Shown piece by piece: positions 16,377 to 25,770 of a stretch of DNA of 64,000 nt. This stretch comes from Massilia timonae CCUG 45783 (GTDB taxonomy: Bacteria > Pseudomonadota > Gammaproteobacteria > Burkholderiales > Burkholderiaceae_D): contig NZ_JH992922.1 in NCBI RefSeq assembly GCF_000315425.1, positions 522,873 to 586,872 of the forward strand, read 5' to 3'. The translations under genes were made by a program, and so were the position numbers. The notes under the pieces were generated by a model that saw nothing but the letters and a program-made list of their open reading frames with translations, made no database searches and was not told the origin of the DNA. The stretch's first letter is position 1. Every line of letters starts with the position of its first letter.

Positions 16377-17642
16377 ATGATTCGCGATACATCTCTGCAA
16401 GACGCCGTCGTCGCCCCGCCGGCCGGCCACAACATCAAGCGCCGCGCGCTGCTGCTAGGGGGCGCCGTTGCCCTGGCCGCCGCCAGTTTCTCCCTGTACG
16501 CCGCCTGGAGCGGCAGCGAGCATTCCGTCTCCGCCAGCCGCGTGCGCATCGCCGAAGTCCAGCGCGGCACCCTGGTGCGCGACGCCGCCGTCAACGGCCG
16601 CGTGGTGGCCGCCGTCAGCCCCACCCTGTATTCCACCGCCCCCGCCACCGTCAACCTGAAGGTCGCCGCCGGCGACACCGTCAAGAAGGGCGACGTGCTG
16701 GCGGTGCTCGAGTCGCCCGACCTGACCGACGCCCTCAAGCGCGAAGTCTCGACCTACGAACAGCTCAAGGCCGAGGTGGCGCGCCAACAGATCCTGGCGC
16801 GCAAGCAGCAACTGCTGGCCAGGCGCGAAGCCGACACCGCCGAGATCGAGCGCCTGTCGGCCCAGCGCACCGTGGAGCGCTACGACAGCGTGGGCGTGGT
16901 CGGCATCATCGCCAAGATCGACTACCAGAAGGCCCAGGACGCCCTCAATTCGGCCGGCATCCGCGCCAAGCACGCGGCGCAGGCGGCCAACCTCGAAGGC
17001 GACGACGTCCAGCTGGCGATCCGCACCAAGACCAACGAGATGGAGCGCGCGCGCCTGTCGATGGCCAACGCCCAGCGCCGGGTCGACGAACTGACCGTGC
17101 GCGCGCCGGTGGACGGCTTCATCGGCACCCTGAACGTCCAGAACCGCATGGTGGTCATCGCCAATGCCCCGCTGATGACGCTGGTCGACCTGTCCAAGCT
17201 CGAAGTCGAGGTCGAGGTGCCCGAAACCTATGCCGGCGACCTGGGCCTGGGCATGAGCGCCGAGATCACCCTGCCCTCGGGCCGCGCCACCGGCAAGCTG
17301 TCGGCGTTGTCGCCCGAGGTGGTCAAGAACCAGGTGCTGGCGCGGGTGCGCTTCGACGGCGAGCAGCCCAAGGGCCTGCGCCAGAGCCAGCGCGTCAGCG
17401 CGCGCCTCCTGATCGAGGAAAAGCCGAACGTCCTGATGGTGCAGCGCGGCCCCTTCCTCGAAAACGAAGGCGGCCGCCACGCCTACGTGATGCGCGACGG
17501 TGTCGCGCAGCGCACCCCGATCCAGGTCGGCGCCACCAGCATCTCGGCGGTCGAGATCCTCTCCGGCCTGCAGGCCGGCGACCGGGTGGTGGTGGCCGGC
17601 ACCGACGCCTTCGAGAACGCCGCACGTGTTTCGATCAACTGA
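16377..17642 (+). CDS. Periplasmic adaptor subunit of ABC exporter (MacA/HlyD family)
   Basis: Membrane fusion protein of 421 residues that links an inner-membrane ABC transporter to an outer-membrane channel. One N-terminal transmembrane anchor (about 24-44), a lipoyl-like half (NLKVAAGDTVKKGDVLAVLES), a long coiled-coil hairpin (about 115-240, rich in Lys, Glu, Ala, Arg), the second lipoyl half (LTVRAPVDGFIGTLNVQNR), and beta-barrel and membrane-proximal domains. It is first in an operon with ATPase, two permeases, response regulator and kinase. No outer-membrane factor gene is present nearby, so a TolC-type partner must be encoded elsewhere. It is preceded by the sigma-54 promoter. Confidence 0.88.
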   Translation: MIRDTSLQDAVVAPPAGHNIKRRALLLGGAVALAAASFSLYAAWSGSEHSVSASRVRIAEVQRGTLVRDAAVNGRVVAAVSPTLYSTAPATVNLKVAAGDTVKKGDVLAVLESPDLTDALKREVSTYEQLKAEVARQQILARKQQLLARREADTAEIERLSAQRTVERYDSVGVVGIIAKIDYQKAQDALNSAGIRAKHAAQAANLEGDDVQLAIRTKTNEMERARLSMANAQRRVDELTVRAPVDGFIGTLNVQNRMVVIANAPLMTLVDLSKLEVEVEVPETYAGDLGLGMSAEITLPSGRATGKLSALSPEVVKNQVLARVRFDGEQPKGLRQSQRVSARLLIEEKPNVLMVQRGPFLENEGGRHAYVMRDGVAQRTPIQVGATSISAVEILSGLQAGDRVVVAGTDAFENAARVSIN

Positions 17643-17667
17643 AATCTTCCAGAACAAGGAGCCAACC

Positions 17668-18381
17668 ATGCTGCGCATGACCAACCTGAGCAAGGTGTAC
17701 CGCACCCACATGATCGAGACGCACGCGCTGCGCGGCTTCGAGATCCACGTCAGCCAGGGCGAATTCGTCACCGTGACCGGTCCGTCCGGCTCGGGCAAGA
17801 CCAGCTTTTTGAACATCGCCGGCCTGCTCGAGGAATTCACCTCGGGCGAGTACGTGCTCGACGGCGTCAACGTGAAGGGCCTGGACGACGCGGCGCGCTC
17901 GCGCCTGCGCAACGAGAAGCTGGGCTTCATCTTCCAGGGCTTCAACCTGATCCCGGACCTGAACCTGTTCGACAACGTCGACGTGCCGCTGCGCTACCGC
18001 GGCTTCAATGCGCGCGAACGCAAGGAGCGCATCGAGGACGCGCTGGCCAAGGTCGGCCTGGCCTCGCGCATGAAGCACTACCCGGCCGAGCTGTCGGGCG
18101 GCCAGCAGCAGCGCGTGGCGATCGCGCGCGCGCTGGCCGGTTCGCCGAAACTGCTGCTGGCCGACGAACCGACCGGCAACCTGGACACGCAGATGGCGCG
18201 CGGCGTGATGGAACTGCTGGAAGAGATCAACGCCGCCGGCACCACGATCCTGATGGTGACCCACGATCCGGAACTCGCGGTGCGCACCCATCGCAACGTG
18301 CACATCATCGACGGCCAGGTGTCCGACCTGGTGCGCCGTTCGCCGTCGCTGGTCGACAGCGTGGCTTCCGTCCCAGCCTGA
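17668..18381 (+). CDS. ABC exporter ATPase (MacB/LolD type)
   Basis: A 237-residue nucleotide-binding subunit. Walker A GPSGSGKT (38-45), Q-loop IFQGFNLIPDL, signature LSGGQQQRVAIARAL, Walker B LLLADEPTGNLD and the switch His in MVTHDPE. The sequence type (LFDNVDVPLRYRG and EPTGNLD) puts it with the MacB/LolD/FtsE group that energises mechanotransmission rather than direct transport. It lies 25 nt after the adaptor gene and 9 nt before the first permease gene. Confidence 0.92.
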   Translation: MLRMTNLSKVYRTHMIETHALRGFEIHVSQGEFVTVTGPSGSGKTSFLNIAGLLEEFTSGEYVLDGVNVKGLDDAARSRLRNEKLGFIFQGFNLIPDLNLFDNVDVPLRYRGFNARERKERIEDALAKVGLASRMKHYPAELSGGQQQRVAIARALAGSPKLLLADEPTGNLDTQMARGVMELLEEINAAGTTILMVTHDPELAVRTHRNVHIIDGQVSDLVRRSPSLVDSVASVPA

Positions 18382-18390
18382 GGAGCTGCC

Positions 18391-19698
18391 ATGTTCGGCT
18401 ATTACTTCAAGCTCGGCGTGCGCAGCCTGCGCCGCAACCGCTACCTGACCGCGCTGATGGTGCTGACCCTGGCCATCGGCGTGGCCGCCAGCGTCTCGAC
18501 GCTCGCCATCCTGCACGCGATGTCGGGCGACCCGATTCCCTCCAGGAGCGACCGCCTGTTCGTGCCCTTCATCGACAACGCCCAGCCCGAAGGCTATATC
18601 CCGGGGTCCGAGCACATCGACATGCAGATGACCTACAAGGACGCGATGAACCTGCTGCGCGCCAAGCCGGGCGACCGTGGCACGGCCATGTACGGCACCG
18701 GCATGCCGATCGAGCCGCCGCGCACCGACATCCCGGCCTTCACCGGCTATGGCCTGGCGCCGACGCGCGATTTCTTCGCCATGTTCGAGGTGCCCTTCCT
18801 GCATGGCCAGCCGTGGAGCGTCGAGGACGAGACGCGCGGCGCCAACGTCGTGGTGCTGAGCCGCGCGGTAGCGGAGAAGCTGTTCGGCGACGCCAGCCCG
18901 GTCGGCCAGCGCCTGCGCATGGGTGGCGAACCGTTCACCGTGGTGGGCGTGCTCGACGAATGGAATCCGATGCCGCGCTACTACAAGCTGATCGGCAGCG
19001 GCCCGGCCACCGGCGAAGACTTCATGATTCCCTTCACCACCGCGGTGCGGCGCGAGATGCCGGCCTACGGCAGCGTCAACTGCAGCGAGTCGCGCGATTC
19101 CGGCTTCGCCTCGCTGCTGGCCTCGGAATGCACCTGGATCCAGCTCTGGCTCGAAACCCGCTCCGGCATGGACCGCGCCGACCTGCACGCCTTCCTCGAG
19201 AACTACGCGAGCGAGCAGCGCAAGATGGGCCGCCTGAAGCGCCAGGCCCCGGTCGAGCTGTACGACGTGATGGAATGGATGGAAAAGCAGAAGGTGGTGG
19301 GCAACGATACCCGGCTGTCGGCCTGGCTGGCGTTCGGCTTCCTGCTCCTGTGCCTGGTCAACACCGTCGGCCTGCTGCTGGCGAAGTTCTCGGTGCGCGC
19401 CTCCGAGGTCGGCATCCGCCGTGCGCTGGGCGCTTCGCGGCGCGACATCTTCCGCCAGTTCCTGATCGAGACCGGCGTGGTCGGCCTGGCCGGCGGCGTG
19501 CTGGGACTGGCGCTGGCCTTCGGCGCCCTGGCCCTGATCGGCATGGAAAGCAAGAGCATGGCGGCCGTGGCGCGCATGGACTGGCAGATGCTTGCCTTGA
19601 CCTTCGTGCTGTCGATCTGCGCCGCGCTGGTCGCCGGCCTGCTGCCGACCTGGCGCGCCTGCCAGGTGACGCCGGCCATCCAGCTCAAATCGCAATAA
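18391..19698 (+). CDS. ABC exporter permease 1 (FtsX/MacB type)
   Basis: A 435-residue permease with a first transmembrane helix (about 20-42), a large periplasmic MacB_PCD domain (about 45-300) and three C-terminal helices (about 313-335, 362-388, 395-420). The FtsX core is clear in VRASEVGIRRALGASRRDIFRQFLIE. Unlike E. coli MacB, the ATPase is a separate gene. It pairs with the next gene, probably as a heterodimer. The substrate cannot be inferred from the sequence. Confidence 0.88.
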   Translation: MFGYYFKLGVRSLRRNRYLTALMVLTLAIGVAASVSTLAILHAMSGDPIPSRSDRLFVPFIDNAQPEGYIPGSEHIDMQMTYKDAMNLLRAKPGDRGTAMYGTGMPIEPPRTDIPAFTGYGLAPTRDFFAMFEVPFLHGQPWSVEDETRGANVVVLSRAVAEKLFGDASPVGQRLRMGGEPFTVVGVLDEWNPMPRYYKLIGSGPATGEDFMIPFTTAVRREMPAYGSVNCSESRDSGFASLLASECTWIQLWLETRSGMDRADLHAFLENYASEQRKMGRLKRQAPVELYDVMEWMEKQKVVGNDTRLSAWLAFGFLLLCLVNTVGLLLAKFSVRASEVGIRRALGASRRDIFRQFLIETGVVGLAGGVLGLALAFGALALIGMESKSMAAVARMDWQMLALTFVLSICAALVAGLLPTWRACQVTPAIQLKSQ

Positions 19699-19716
19699 TC
19701 ATCAGGAGGACTGAAT

Positions 19717-20949
19717 ATGGAAATCCGACCAATCCTGTCCGCGCTGCTGCGCAACAAGACCGGCCCGATCCTGGTGGCGATGCAGGTCGCCCTGAGCCTG
19801 GCGATCCTGGCCAACGCCCTGCACATCGTGAACGAAAGGCGCGAGGTGGCGTCGCGCCCTTCCGGCCTCGACGACGAAGCCTCGACCTTCTACTTCTCAG
19901 TGCGCAACCTGAACCAGGACACGCCCGAGCAGATGCTGGCCACCATCAAGCGCGAGCTGGACGTGCTGCGCGCCGTGCCAGGTGTCGTGGCCGCGGGCCA
20001 GGTGTCGCAGATGCCGATGTCGCAAAGCGGCAGCACCACCAGCGTCGCCGCCGATCCGCGCCAGGAGCGCGAGAGCGCCTATGCGTCGGCCTATATGTCG
20101 GACGGCTCGATGGTCAAGACTTTCGGCCTGAAGCTGGTCGAAGGCCGCGACTTCCTGGCGCACGAAATCCCGGAAGTCAACCAGGCCACCAACCGCGAGC
20201 TGCCGACCATGATCCTCATGACGAAGGCGCTGGCCGAGAAGCTGTGGCCCGACGCGCCCGCGGTCGGCAAGACCATGTACTTCGGCACCGGCAGCGAAGC
20301 GCGCGGCGCCCAGGTGGTCGGCGTGGTCGAGCGCCTGCAGACCATCCACGCCGAAGTGGGCCAGGATGCCGAGTATTCGATCCTGATCCCGGCGCTCATG
20401 TACGGTACGCCCGGCACGATGTATGCGCTGCGCAGCGAAGCGGGCGAGCGCGACCGCGTGATGCGGGAAGCCGAACAGGCGCTGCGCAAGTCGTCGGCCA
20501 CGCCGATGATCCTGCGCATCGCGACCGTCGAGGGCGACCGCAAGGACCGCTACCGCGCCGACATGGCGCTGTCGTGGATGCTGGTGACGGTGAGCGCGCT
20601 GCTGCTGCTGGTGACCTGCAGCGGCATCGTCGGCATGGCCAGCCTGTGGGTGACCCAGCGCCGCAAGCAGATCGGCGTGCGGCGCGCGCTGGGCGCGCGG
20701 AGAATCGACATCCTGCGCTACTTCATCGTGGAAAACGTCATGATCACCAGCGGCGGCGTGGTCGGCGGCGTGCTGCTGGGCGTGGGCCTGAACCAGCTCC
20801 TGGTGAGCAAGCTGGAAATGACGCGCCTGCCGCTGCCCTACCTGATCGCCGGCGCCCTGCTGTTCTGGGCGATCGGCATCCTCGCCGCCTATGGCCCGGC
20901 CTGGCGCGCGGCCAGCATCTCGCCGGCGCTGGCCACCCGCAGCACCTGA
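19717..20949 (+). CDS. ABC exporter permease 2 (FtsX/MacB type)
   Basis: A 410-residue second permease of the same layout: TM1 about 17-37, periplasmic domain about 40-275, three C-terminal helices (about 285-310, 340-362, 373-395) and an FtsX core VTQRRKQIGVRRALGARRIDIL. It is distinctly different in sequence from permease 1, which argues for a heterodimeric channel rather than a recent duplication. An AGGAGG ribosome site lies at about 19704, ten bases before the ATG. Confidence 0.88.
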   Translation: MEIRPILSALLRNKTGPILVAMQVALSLAILANALHIVNERREVASRPSGLDDEASTFYFSVRNLNQDTPEQMLATIKRELDVLRAVPGVVAAGQVSQMPMSQSGSTTSVAADPRQERESAYASAYMSDGSMVKTFGLKLVEGRDFLAHEIPEVNQATNRELPTMILMTKALAEKLWPDAPAVGKTMYFGTGSEARGAQVVGVVERLQTIHAEVGQDAEYSILIPALMYGTPGTMYALRSEAGERDRVMREAEQALRKSSATPMILRIATVEGDRKDRYRADMALSWMLVTVSALLLLVTCSGIVGMASLWVTQRRKQIGVRRALGARRIDILRYFIVENVMITSGGVVGGVLLGVGLNQLLVSKLEMTRLPLPYLIAGALLFWAIGILAAYGPAWRAASISPALATRST

Positions 20950-20974
20950 CCCGGACAGTGCTATGCTGGCGGCC

Positions 20975-22306
20975 ATGCCCACAGTTCTCATCATTGACGA
21001 CAATGCCGCCGTCGCCATGGCGCTCGAAGTGCTGTTCTCGCTGCACGACATCGCGGCGCTGCGCGCTGCCTCGCCCGAGGAGGGCCTGGACCTTCTCGGC
21101 CGCGAACCGGTCGACCTGGTGATCCAGGACATGAACTTCACGGCCGACACCACGTCGGGCGAGGAAGGCGTGGCGCTGTTTCGCGAGATCCGCCTGCGCC
21201 ATCCCGACCTGCCGGTGATCCTGCTCACCGCCTGGACCCACCTGGATGCGGCGGTCGACCTGGTCAAGGCGGGCGCCGCCGACTATCTTTCCAAACCCTG
21301 GAACGACGAGCGCCTGCTGGCCACGGTCGGCAACCTGATCGAGCTGGGCCAGGCCAATCGCGCGCTCGGTAGCCGCCTGCAGCGCGAACGCAAGGCCAAG
21401 CGCGAGCTCGAGCTGAACTTCGACCTGCGCGGCCTGGTGTGGCAGGACCCGGCCACCGAACGCGTGCTGCACCTGGCCTGCCAGGTCGCGCGCGCCGACG
21501 TGCCGGTCTTGATCACGGGGCCCAACGGCACCGGCAAGGAGCGCATCGCCGAAATCATCCAGACCAATTCACAAGTGGCCGCCGGTCCCTTCGTGGTGCT
21601 CAATTGCGGCGCCCTGCCGTCCGAGCTGATCGAGGCCGAGCTGTTCGGCGCCGATGCCGGCGCCTATACCGGCGCCTCGAAGGCGCGCGAAGGCAAGTTC
21701 GAGGCGGCCGACGGCGGCACCCTGTTCCTCGACGAAATCGGCAACCTGCCGCTGGCCGGGCAGATGAAGCTGCTGCGGGTGCTGGAAACCGGCCGCTTCG
21801 AGCGGCTCGGCTCGAACCGCGAGCGGCAAGTGAAGGTGCGCGTGATCAGCGCCACCAATGCCGATCTCTCCGCGATGATCCGCGCCGGGACCTTCCGCGA
21901 AGACCTGTTCTATCGCCTGAACGTGATCGAGCTGCGCCTGCCGCCGCTCGCGAGCCGTCCGGGCGACATCCTGCCGCTGGCGCAATCATTCCTGGCGCAC
22001 GGCAAGGCCCTGCATCCGGCGGCCGAGGCGGCACTGCTGGCCCATCCCTGGCCCGGCAATGTGCGCGAACTGAAGAACGTGATGGCGCGCGCCAACCTGC
22101 TGTCGGGCGGCGCCACCATCACGGTGGCGGACCTCGGCCTGCCCGCGGCCAGCCTGCCGGCCCAGGACCTTGATCCCGACCGCGACGCCATCGTGGCGGC
22201 GCTGGCGCGCGCCGGCGGGGTGGTGGCGCAGGCGGCAAACGAACTTGGCCTGTCGCGCCAGGCGCTGTACCGCCGCATGGAGCGGCTTGGGATCGAACGT
22301 CCGTGA
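20975..22306 (+). CDS. Sigma-54-dependent response regulator (NtrC family)
   Basis: A 443-residue activator. Receiver domain (about 1-120) with DD acidic pair, phospho-acceptor D52 and the KPW lysine; AAA+ domain (about 145-375) with Walker A GPNGTGKE, the sigma-54 contact motif GAYTGA (229-234) and Walker [13 protein letters not shown]; and a C-terminal Fis-type HTH ([24 protein letters not shown]). The MPTVLIIDD start at 20975 was chosen; an in-frame ATG four codons earlier is possible. It is coupled to the kinase gene by GTGA. It most likely drives the operon's own sigma-54 promoter. Confidence 0.92.
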   Translation: MPTVLIIDDNAAVAMALEVLFSLHDIAALRAASPEEGLDLLGREPVDLVIQDMNFTADTTSGEEGVALFREIRLRHPDLPVILLTAWTHLDAAVDLVKAGAADYLSKPWNDERLLATVGNLIELGQANRALGSRLQRERKAKRELELNFDLRGLVWQDPATERVLHLACQVARADVPVLITGPNGTGKERIAEIIQTNSQVAAGPFVVLNCGALPSELIEAELFGADAGAYTGASKAREGKFEAADGGTLFLDEIGNLPLAGQMKLLRVLETGRFERLGSNRERQVKVRVISATNADLSAMIRAGTFREDLFYRLNVIELRLPPLASRPGDILPLAQSFLAHGKALHPAAEAALLAHPWPGNVRELKNVMARANLLSGGATITVADLGLPAASLPAQDLDPDRDAIVAALARAGGVVAQAANELGLSRQALYRRMERLGIERP

Positions 22307-23667
22307 GCGAACGCCAGGCGCCGGCCCGGACCAGGTTCTCGCTGGTCACGCGCCTGTCGGCGCTGGTCGGCACCCTGCTCGTGCTGGCCATGCTGGCCGC
22401 GCTCGGCCTGGACGCCCTGTTCCCCGGCCGCCCGCTGCTGGTCGCGGGCCTGTGCCTGCTCGGATTGCTGCCGGTCGCGATCATCACCCTGCGCGCGCAA
22501 GTCCAGCCGATCCTGTCGCTGTTTCGCGCGCTGGAAGGCACGGTGGACAGCTACCGCGACGGCGACTTTTCGTTCAGCCTGCATTGGCCGCACAACGACG
22601 AGCTGAGCGACCTGATCGCGGCCCATAACCGGCTGGGCGCCGTCCTGCGCGAGCAGCGCCTGGGCCTGGCCCAGCGCGAGCTGCTGCTCGATTCGATGGT
22701 GCAGAACACGCCGGTGGCGATGCTGCTGGTGGCGGATACGGTCGGCCACGCCGGCGTCATCGTCTATGCCAATGTCGCCGCCCGCCAGTTGCTGGCGCAT
22801 GGCCGCAAGCTCGAGGGGCACGCCCTGCGCGCCGTGCTCGACGAGGCGGCGCCGGCCCTGCGCGAAGCGCTGGCGCGGGGCGGCGACGGCCTGTTCAGCG
22901 CCGGCGAAGGCGAGAACGAAGAGGTGTATCACCTGGCGCGCAGCACCTTCAACCTGAACGGCCGCCGCCACGAGTTGCTGCTGCTGCGCCAGCTGACGGC
23001 CGAACTGCGGCGCCAGGAAGTGCAGACTTGGAAGAAGGTGATCCGCGTGATCAGCCATGAGCTCAACAACTCGCTGGCGCCGCTCGCCTCGCTCGCGCAT
23101 TCCGGCGCCGAGCTGGTGCGGCGCGGGCAGGTGGAGCGCCTCCCGCAGATTCTCTCGACCATCGGCGAACGCACCCGCCACCTGGAGAGCTTCATCCTCG
23201 GCTATGCGTGCTTCGCCAAGCTGCCGACGCCGCGCCTGGAAGCCTGCCCGTGGTCAGAGCTGGTCGCACGCCTGGCCGGCCAGGTCGATTTTTCCGTCGA
23301 AGGCGAGCTGCCGCCCGACCCGGCCTGGGTCGACGCCGCCCAGCTCGAGCAGGCACTCCTGAACCTGCTCAAGAACGCGCACGAATCCGGATCCAGGCCA
23401 GACCGGGTCCAGCTGCAGGTGCGGCGCGTGCAGGACCAGCTGCGCATCGACGTACTCGATCGCGGCAGCGGCATGAGCGAGGCGGTGCTGACCCAGGCGC
23501 TGGTGCCCTTCTATTCGACCAAGCGCAGCGGCACCGGCCTGGGGCTGGCGCTGGCGCGCGAGATCGCCGAGGCCCACGGCGGACGCATCCTGCTCGCCAA
23601 CCGTGACGGCGGCGGGCTTGCCGTCACGCTGTTCCTGCCGGGGCTGCCGGCAGCTTCCCCCACCTGA
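22303..23667 (+). CDS. Membrane sensor histidine kinase (NtrY-like)
   Basis: A 454-residue kinase that starts with GTG inside the stop of the regulator gene. Two N-terminal transmembrane helices (about 12-36 and 45-65) enclose almost no periplasmic loop, so sensing probably occurs within the membrane or via the cytoplasmic PAS-like region (about 125-225). The phospho-acceptor is H252 in VISHELNNSL. ATP-binding boxes are N (LLNLLKNAHESG), G1 (DRGSGMSE) and G2 (RSGTGLGLALAREI). Such intramembrane-sensing kinases are common partners of MacB-like exporters and may detect envelope stress or the exported compound; this is inference. Confidence 0.9.
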   Translation: MSERQAPARTRFSLVTRLSALVGTLLVLAMLAALGLDALFPGRPLLVAGLCLLGLLPVAIITLRAQVQPILSLFRALEGTVDSYRDGDFSFSLHWPHNDELSDLIAAHNRLGAVLREQRLGLAQRELLLDSMVQNTPVAMLLVADTVGHAGVIVYANVAARQLLAHGRKLEGHALRAVLDEAAPALREALARGGDGLFSAGEGENEEVYHLARSTFNLNGRRHELLLLRQLTAELRRQEVQTWKKVIRVISHELNNSLAPLASLAHSGAELVRRGQVERLPQILSTIGERTRHLESFILGYACFAKLPTPRLEACPWSELVARLAGQVDFSVEGELPPDPAWVDAAQLEQALLNLLKNAHESGSRPDRVQLQVRRVQDQLRIDVLDRGSGMSEAVLTQALVPFYSTKRSGTGLGLALAREIAEAHGGRILLANRDGGGLAVTLFLPGLPAASPT

Positions 23668-23676
23668 AAGGACATC

Positions 23677-24276
23677 ATGCTGACCGTCATCGGCAAGGCC
23701 ACCTCGATCAATGTGCGCAAGGTGCTGTGGACCTGCACCGAACTGGGCTTGCCGTTCGTGCGCGAGGAGTGGCAGGACGGCCACGCGGCGCTGAACCCGA
23801 ACCGCATGGCGCCGGTGCTGGTCGACGACGGCTTCGTGTTGTGGGAATCGAACACCATTTGTCGCTACCTGTGCGAGCGCCACGCCGGGGCGTCGCTGTG
23901 GCCGGCCGAGGCGCGGGCGCGCGCCCGCGTCAGCCAGTGGATGGACTGGCAGGCCACCGAATTAAACACGGCCTGGCGCTATGCCTTCATGGCGCTGGTG
24001 CGCAGCAGCCCGGCGCACCGGGACCCGGCGCTGATCGAGGCCGGCATCGCAGGCTGGAACCGCCACGTCGGGCTGCTCGATGCGCACCTGGGCGACAACG
24101 GCCCCTGGATCGCCGGCGCCGGCTTTTCGCTGGCCGACATCGTGCTCGGCCTGTCGGTCAACCGCTGGCTGATGACGCCGATGGCGCGGCCCGACTATCC
24201 CCACGTGGCGGCCTGGTACGCGCGTCTTGGCGAACGTCCGGGCTTCGGCGCCTGGTGCGGCAACGGGGTGGCATGA
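23677..24276 (+). CDS. Glutathione S-transferase family protein
   Basis: A 199-residue GST with a thioredoxin-like N-terminal domain (MLTVIGKATSINVRKVLW; cis-Pro in NRMAPVLVDD; glutathione-binding WESNTICRYL) and an all-helical C-terminal domain (about 88-195, with FSLADIVLG containing the conserved N-capping box). The catalytic residue is probably the Ser of SINVRK. It starts 9 nt after the kinase gene with an AAAGGA site, so it may be the last gene of the exporter operon. Confidence 0.85.
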   Translation: MLTVIGKATSINVRKVLWTCTELGLPFVREEWQDGHAALNPNRMAPVLVDDGFVLWESNTICRYLCERHAGASLWPAEARARARVSQWMDWQATELNTAWRYAFMALVRSSPAHRDPALIEAGIAGWNRHVGLLDAHLGDNGPWIAGAGFSLADIVLGLSVNRWLMTPMARPDYPHVAAWYARLGERPGFGAWCGNGVA

Positions 24277-24299
24277 GCCGTCTCTGGTAAGATCGGCTC
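24275..24299 (+). terminator. Possible weak terminator after the GST gene
   Basis: GAGCCG / CGGCTC, a perfect 6-bp stem with a 13-nt loop that begins at the GST stop codon and is followed by TGATTTT. The long loop and short U-run make it weak. A TAAGAT in the loop could alternatively be a -10 for the next gene. Confidence 0.3.
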
Positions 24300-24320
24300 T
24301 GATTTTCCAGCCGCTCGACC

Positions 24321-25088
24321 ATGCCGCCGTCCACCATCGATCCCCGCTTCGCCCAGCCCGGCCATCCGCCCGCCACCATCGACGAATTCGAAGGCGTGCG
24401 CTTCCTGCACCTCGGCACCTCCTGGGTGCAGGGCGCGATGCGCCTCGCCAAGCCGGACACGATCGAGCTCGAATACGTGCAGATGATGATGTGGACGCTG
24501 TTCCAGCGCGCGCCGCGCCACATCGCCCAGCTCGGGCTGGGCAGCGCCGCGCTCACCAAGTTCTGCTACCAGCGCTTTCCCGAGGCGAAGGTCACGGCGA
24601 TCGAACTCAATCCCAACGTGATCGCGATCTGCCGTGCGCTGTTCGGCCTGCCCGACAACGATGCCCGCCTGGACGTGCGCGAAATGAATGCGCTCGACTT
24701 CGTGCTCGACCGCGCCAACCATGGCAAGTTCGACGTGCTGCAGGTCGACCTGTACGACCAGGACGCGCGCGGCCCGGTGCTCGATTCGGTCGAGTTCTAT
24801 CAGGGCTGCCGCGATTGCCTGGCGCCGGGCGGCATCGTGACCGCCAATGTGTTCGGCGACTTCAGCAACTACGACAAGAACTTCCTGCACATGGAGCAGG
24901 TCTTCGACGCCGTCGCCTGGCTGCCCGAGGTGCACGATGCGAATATCGTCGTGCTGGCCTTCGGAGAGGCTCCCGAACTCGACTTCGCGGAGCTGTACGA
25001 GCGCGCCGGCGAGATCAAGCGGCGCCTGAACCTGCCGGCCAAGAACTGGGTCAACGGCCTCAAAGAGTGGATGCGCGACCACTCGTGA
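24321..25088 (+). CDS. Spermidine-synthase-like protein
   Basis: A 255-residue Rossmann-fold protein of the spermidine synthase-like family. The nucleotide-binding motif is AQLGLGSAALTKF, with ELNPNVI as the acidic strand-2 end and FDVLQVDLYDQDARGPV near the active site. True spermidine synthases carry a GGGDG motif and a conserved D in the gate loop; here the glycine motif is altered (LGLGSAAL), so polyamine synthesis cannot be assumed. Its last 29 nt overlap, tail to tail, the opposite-strand hypothetical gene. Confidence 0.75.
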   Translation: MPPSTIDPRFAQPGHPPATIDEFEGVRFLHLGTSWVQGAMRLAKPDTIELEYVQMMMWTLFQRAPRHIAQLGLGSAALTKFCYQRFPEAKVTAIELNPNVIAICRALFGLPDNDARLDVREMNALDFVLDRANHGKFDVLQVDLYDQDARGPVLDSVEFYQGCRDCLAPGGIVTANVFGDFSNYDKNFLHMEQVFDAVAWLPEVHDANIVVLAFGEAPELDFAELYERAGEIKRRLNLPAKNWVNGLKEWMRDHS

Positions 25089-25572
25089 TCGTGTGGCGCG
25101 GCGTGGGCGGGCGGCGTCCCGGACGGGGGCCGGTCACGCCCAGTTCGGACGCCGGCACCGGCGCGCCGAGCAGCGCGAACACCGCGCCGCAGGGTTCGCG
25201 CTCCAGCGCCAGCACCGGGAACACCCGTTCGAGATTGGCATACTTGGCCCAGGCGCCGGCGCCGCGCGACTGGCTCGGCGGGATCGACATCGCGGCAAAG
25301 CCGCGTGCGCCGTTCTCGAGCGCCGCGATGCTGCGCACGCGGGCGGCGCACGCGTTTCCGTCCAACCTCGCGTCGGATACGTGGGGCTCGCCGGCGTCCA
25401 TGCAGCGCACCCGCAGCTGCGCGCCGGGCAGCGGATGGTCATGGATCTTCTGGTTGGGAGCGTGCCAGAGCTGCATCAGCACGATGCCGGTCGGCCCGTG
25501 GGCGTCCCAGGCGCTTTCGAGGCTGCCGTGGTGCTGGAGGCCGTAGCGCTTGCATAGCTGGGTGATATTCAT
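25060..25572 (-). CDS. Hypothetical protein
   Basis: A 170-residue protein that I do not recognise. The N-terminus (MNITQLCKRYGLQHHGSLES) is followed by a compact mixed region; there is no signal peptide or membrane helix. The last 25 residues are rich in Pro, Arg and Thr, overlap the spermidine-synthase-like gene and may not be ordered. The start at 25572 abuts the stop of the upstream small ORF (TAG/ATG junction), so the two are probably cotranscribed. Confidence 0.5.
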   Translation of the reverse strand: MNITQLCKRYGLQHHGSLESAWDAHGPTGIVLMQLWHAPNQKIHDHPLPGAQLRVRCMDAGEPHVSDARLDGNACAARVRSIAALENGARGFAAMSIPPSQSRGAGAWAKYANLERVFPVLALEREPCGAVFALLGAPVPASELGVTGPRPGRRPPTPRHTITSGRASTL

Positions 25573-25770
25573 CTAGTCGTTCCGTTGCCGTTGGCGCCGC
25601 TCGCGGCTGCGGCGAGCGGCGGGATCCTGCATGGCGCGCAGCAGGATCTCTCGTGAGACATCGCAGCTCTCGAGGTACACCAGCCCGGCCGACACGCCGC
25701 GCGTCTCGGCCAGGAACAACGCATATTCGGTAGCGAGCGCGGACCGCTCGTCGATTCGTCGTTGGATCAT
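25573..25770 (-). CDS. Small hypothetical protein
   Basis: A 65-residue, highly charged, mostly helical protein beginning MIQRRIDERSALATEYALFL and ending in a very basic tail (RRSRERRQRQRND). The frame is open to 25872, but the N-terminal extension looks untypical. It abuts the next gene with no gap, which is the best reason to consider it real. Function unknown. Confidence 0.45.
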   Translation of the reverse strand: MIQRRIDERSALATEYALFLAETRGVSAGLVYLESCDVSREILLRAMQDPAARRSRERRQRQRND

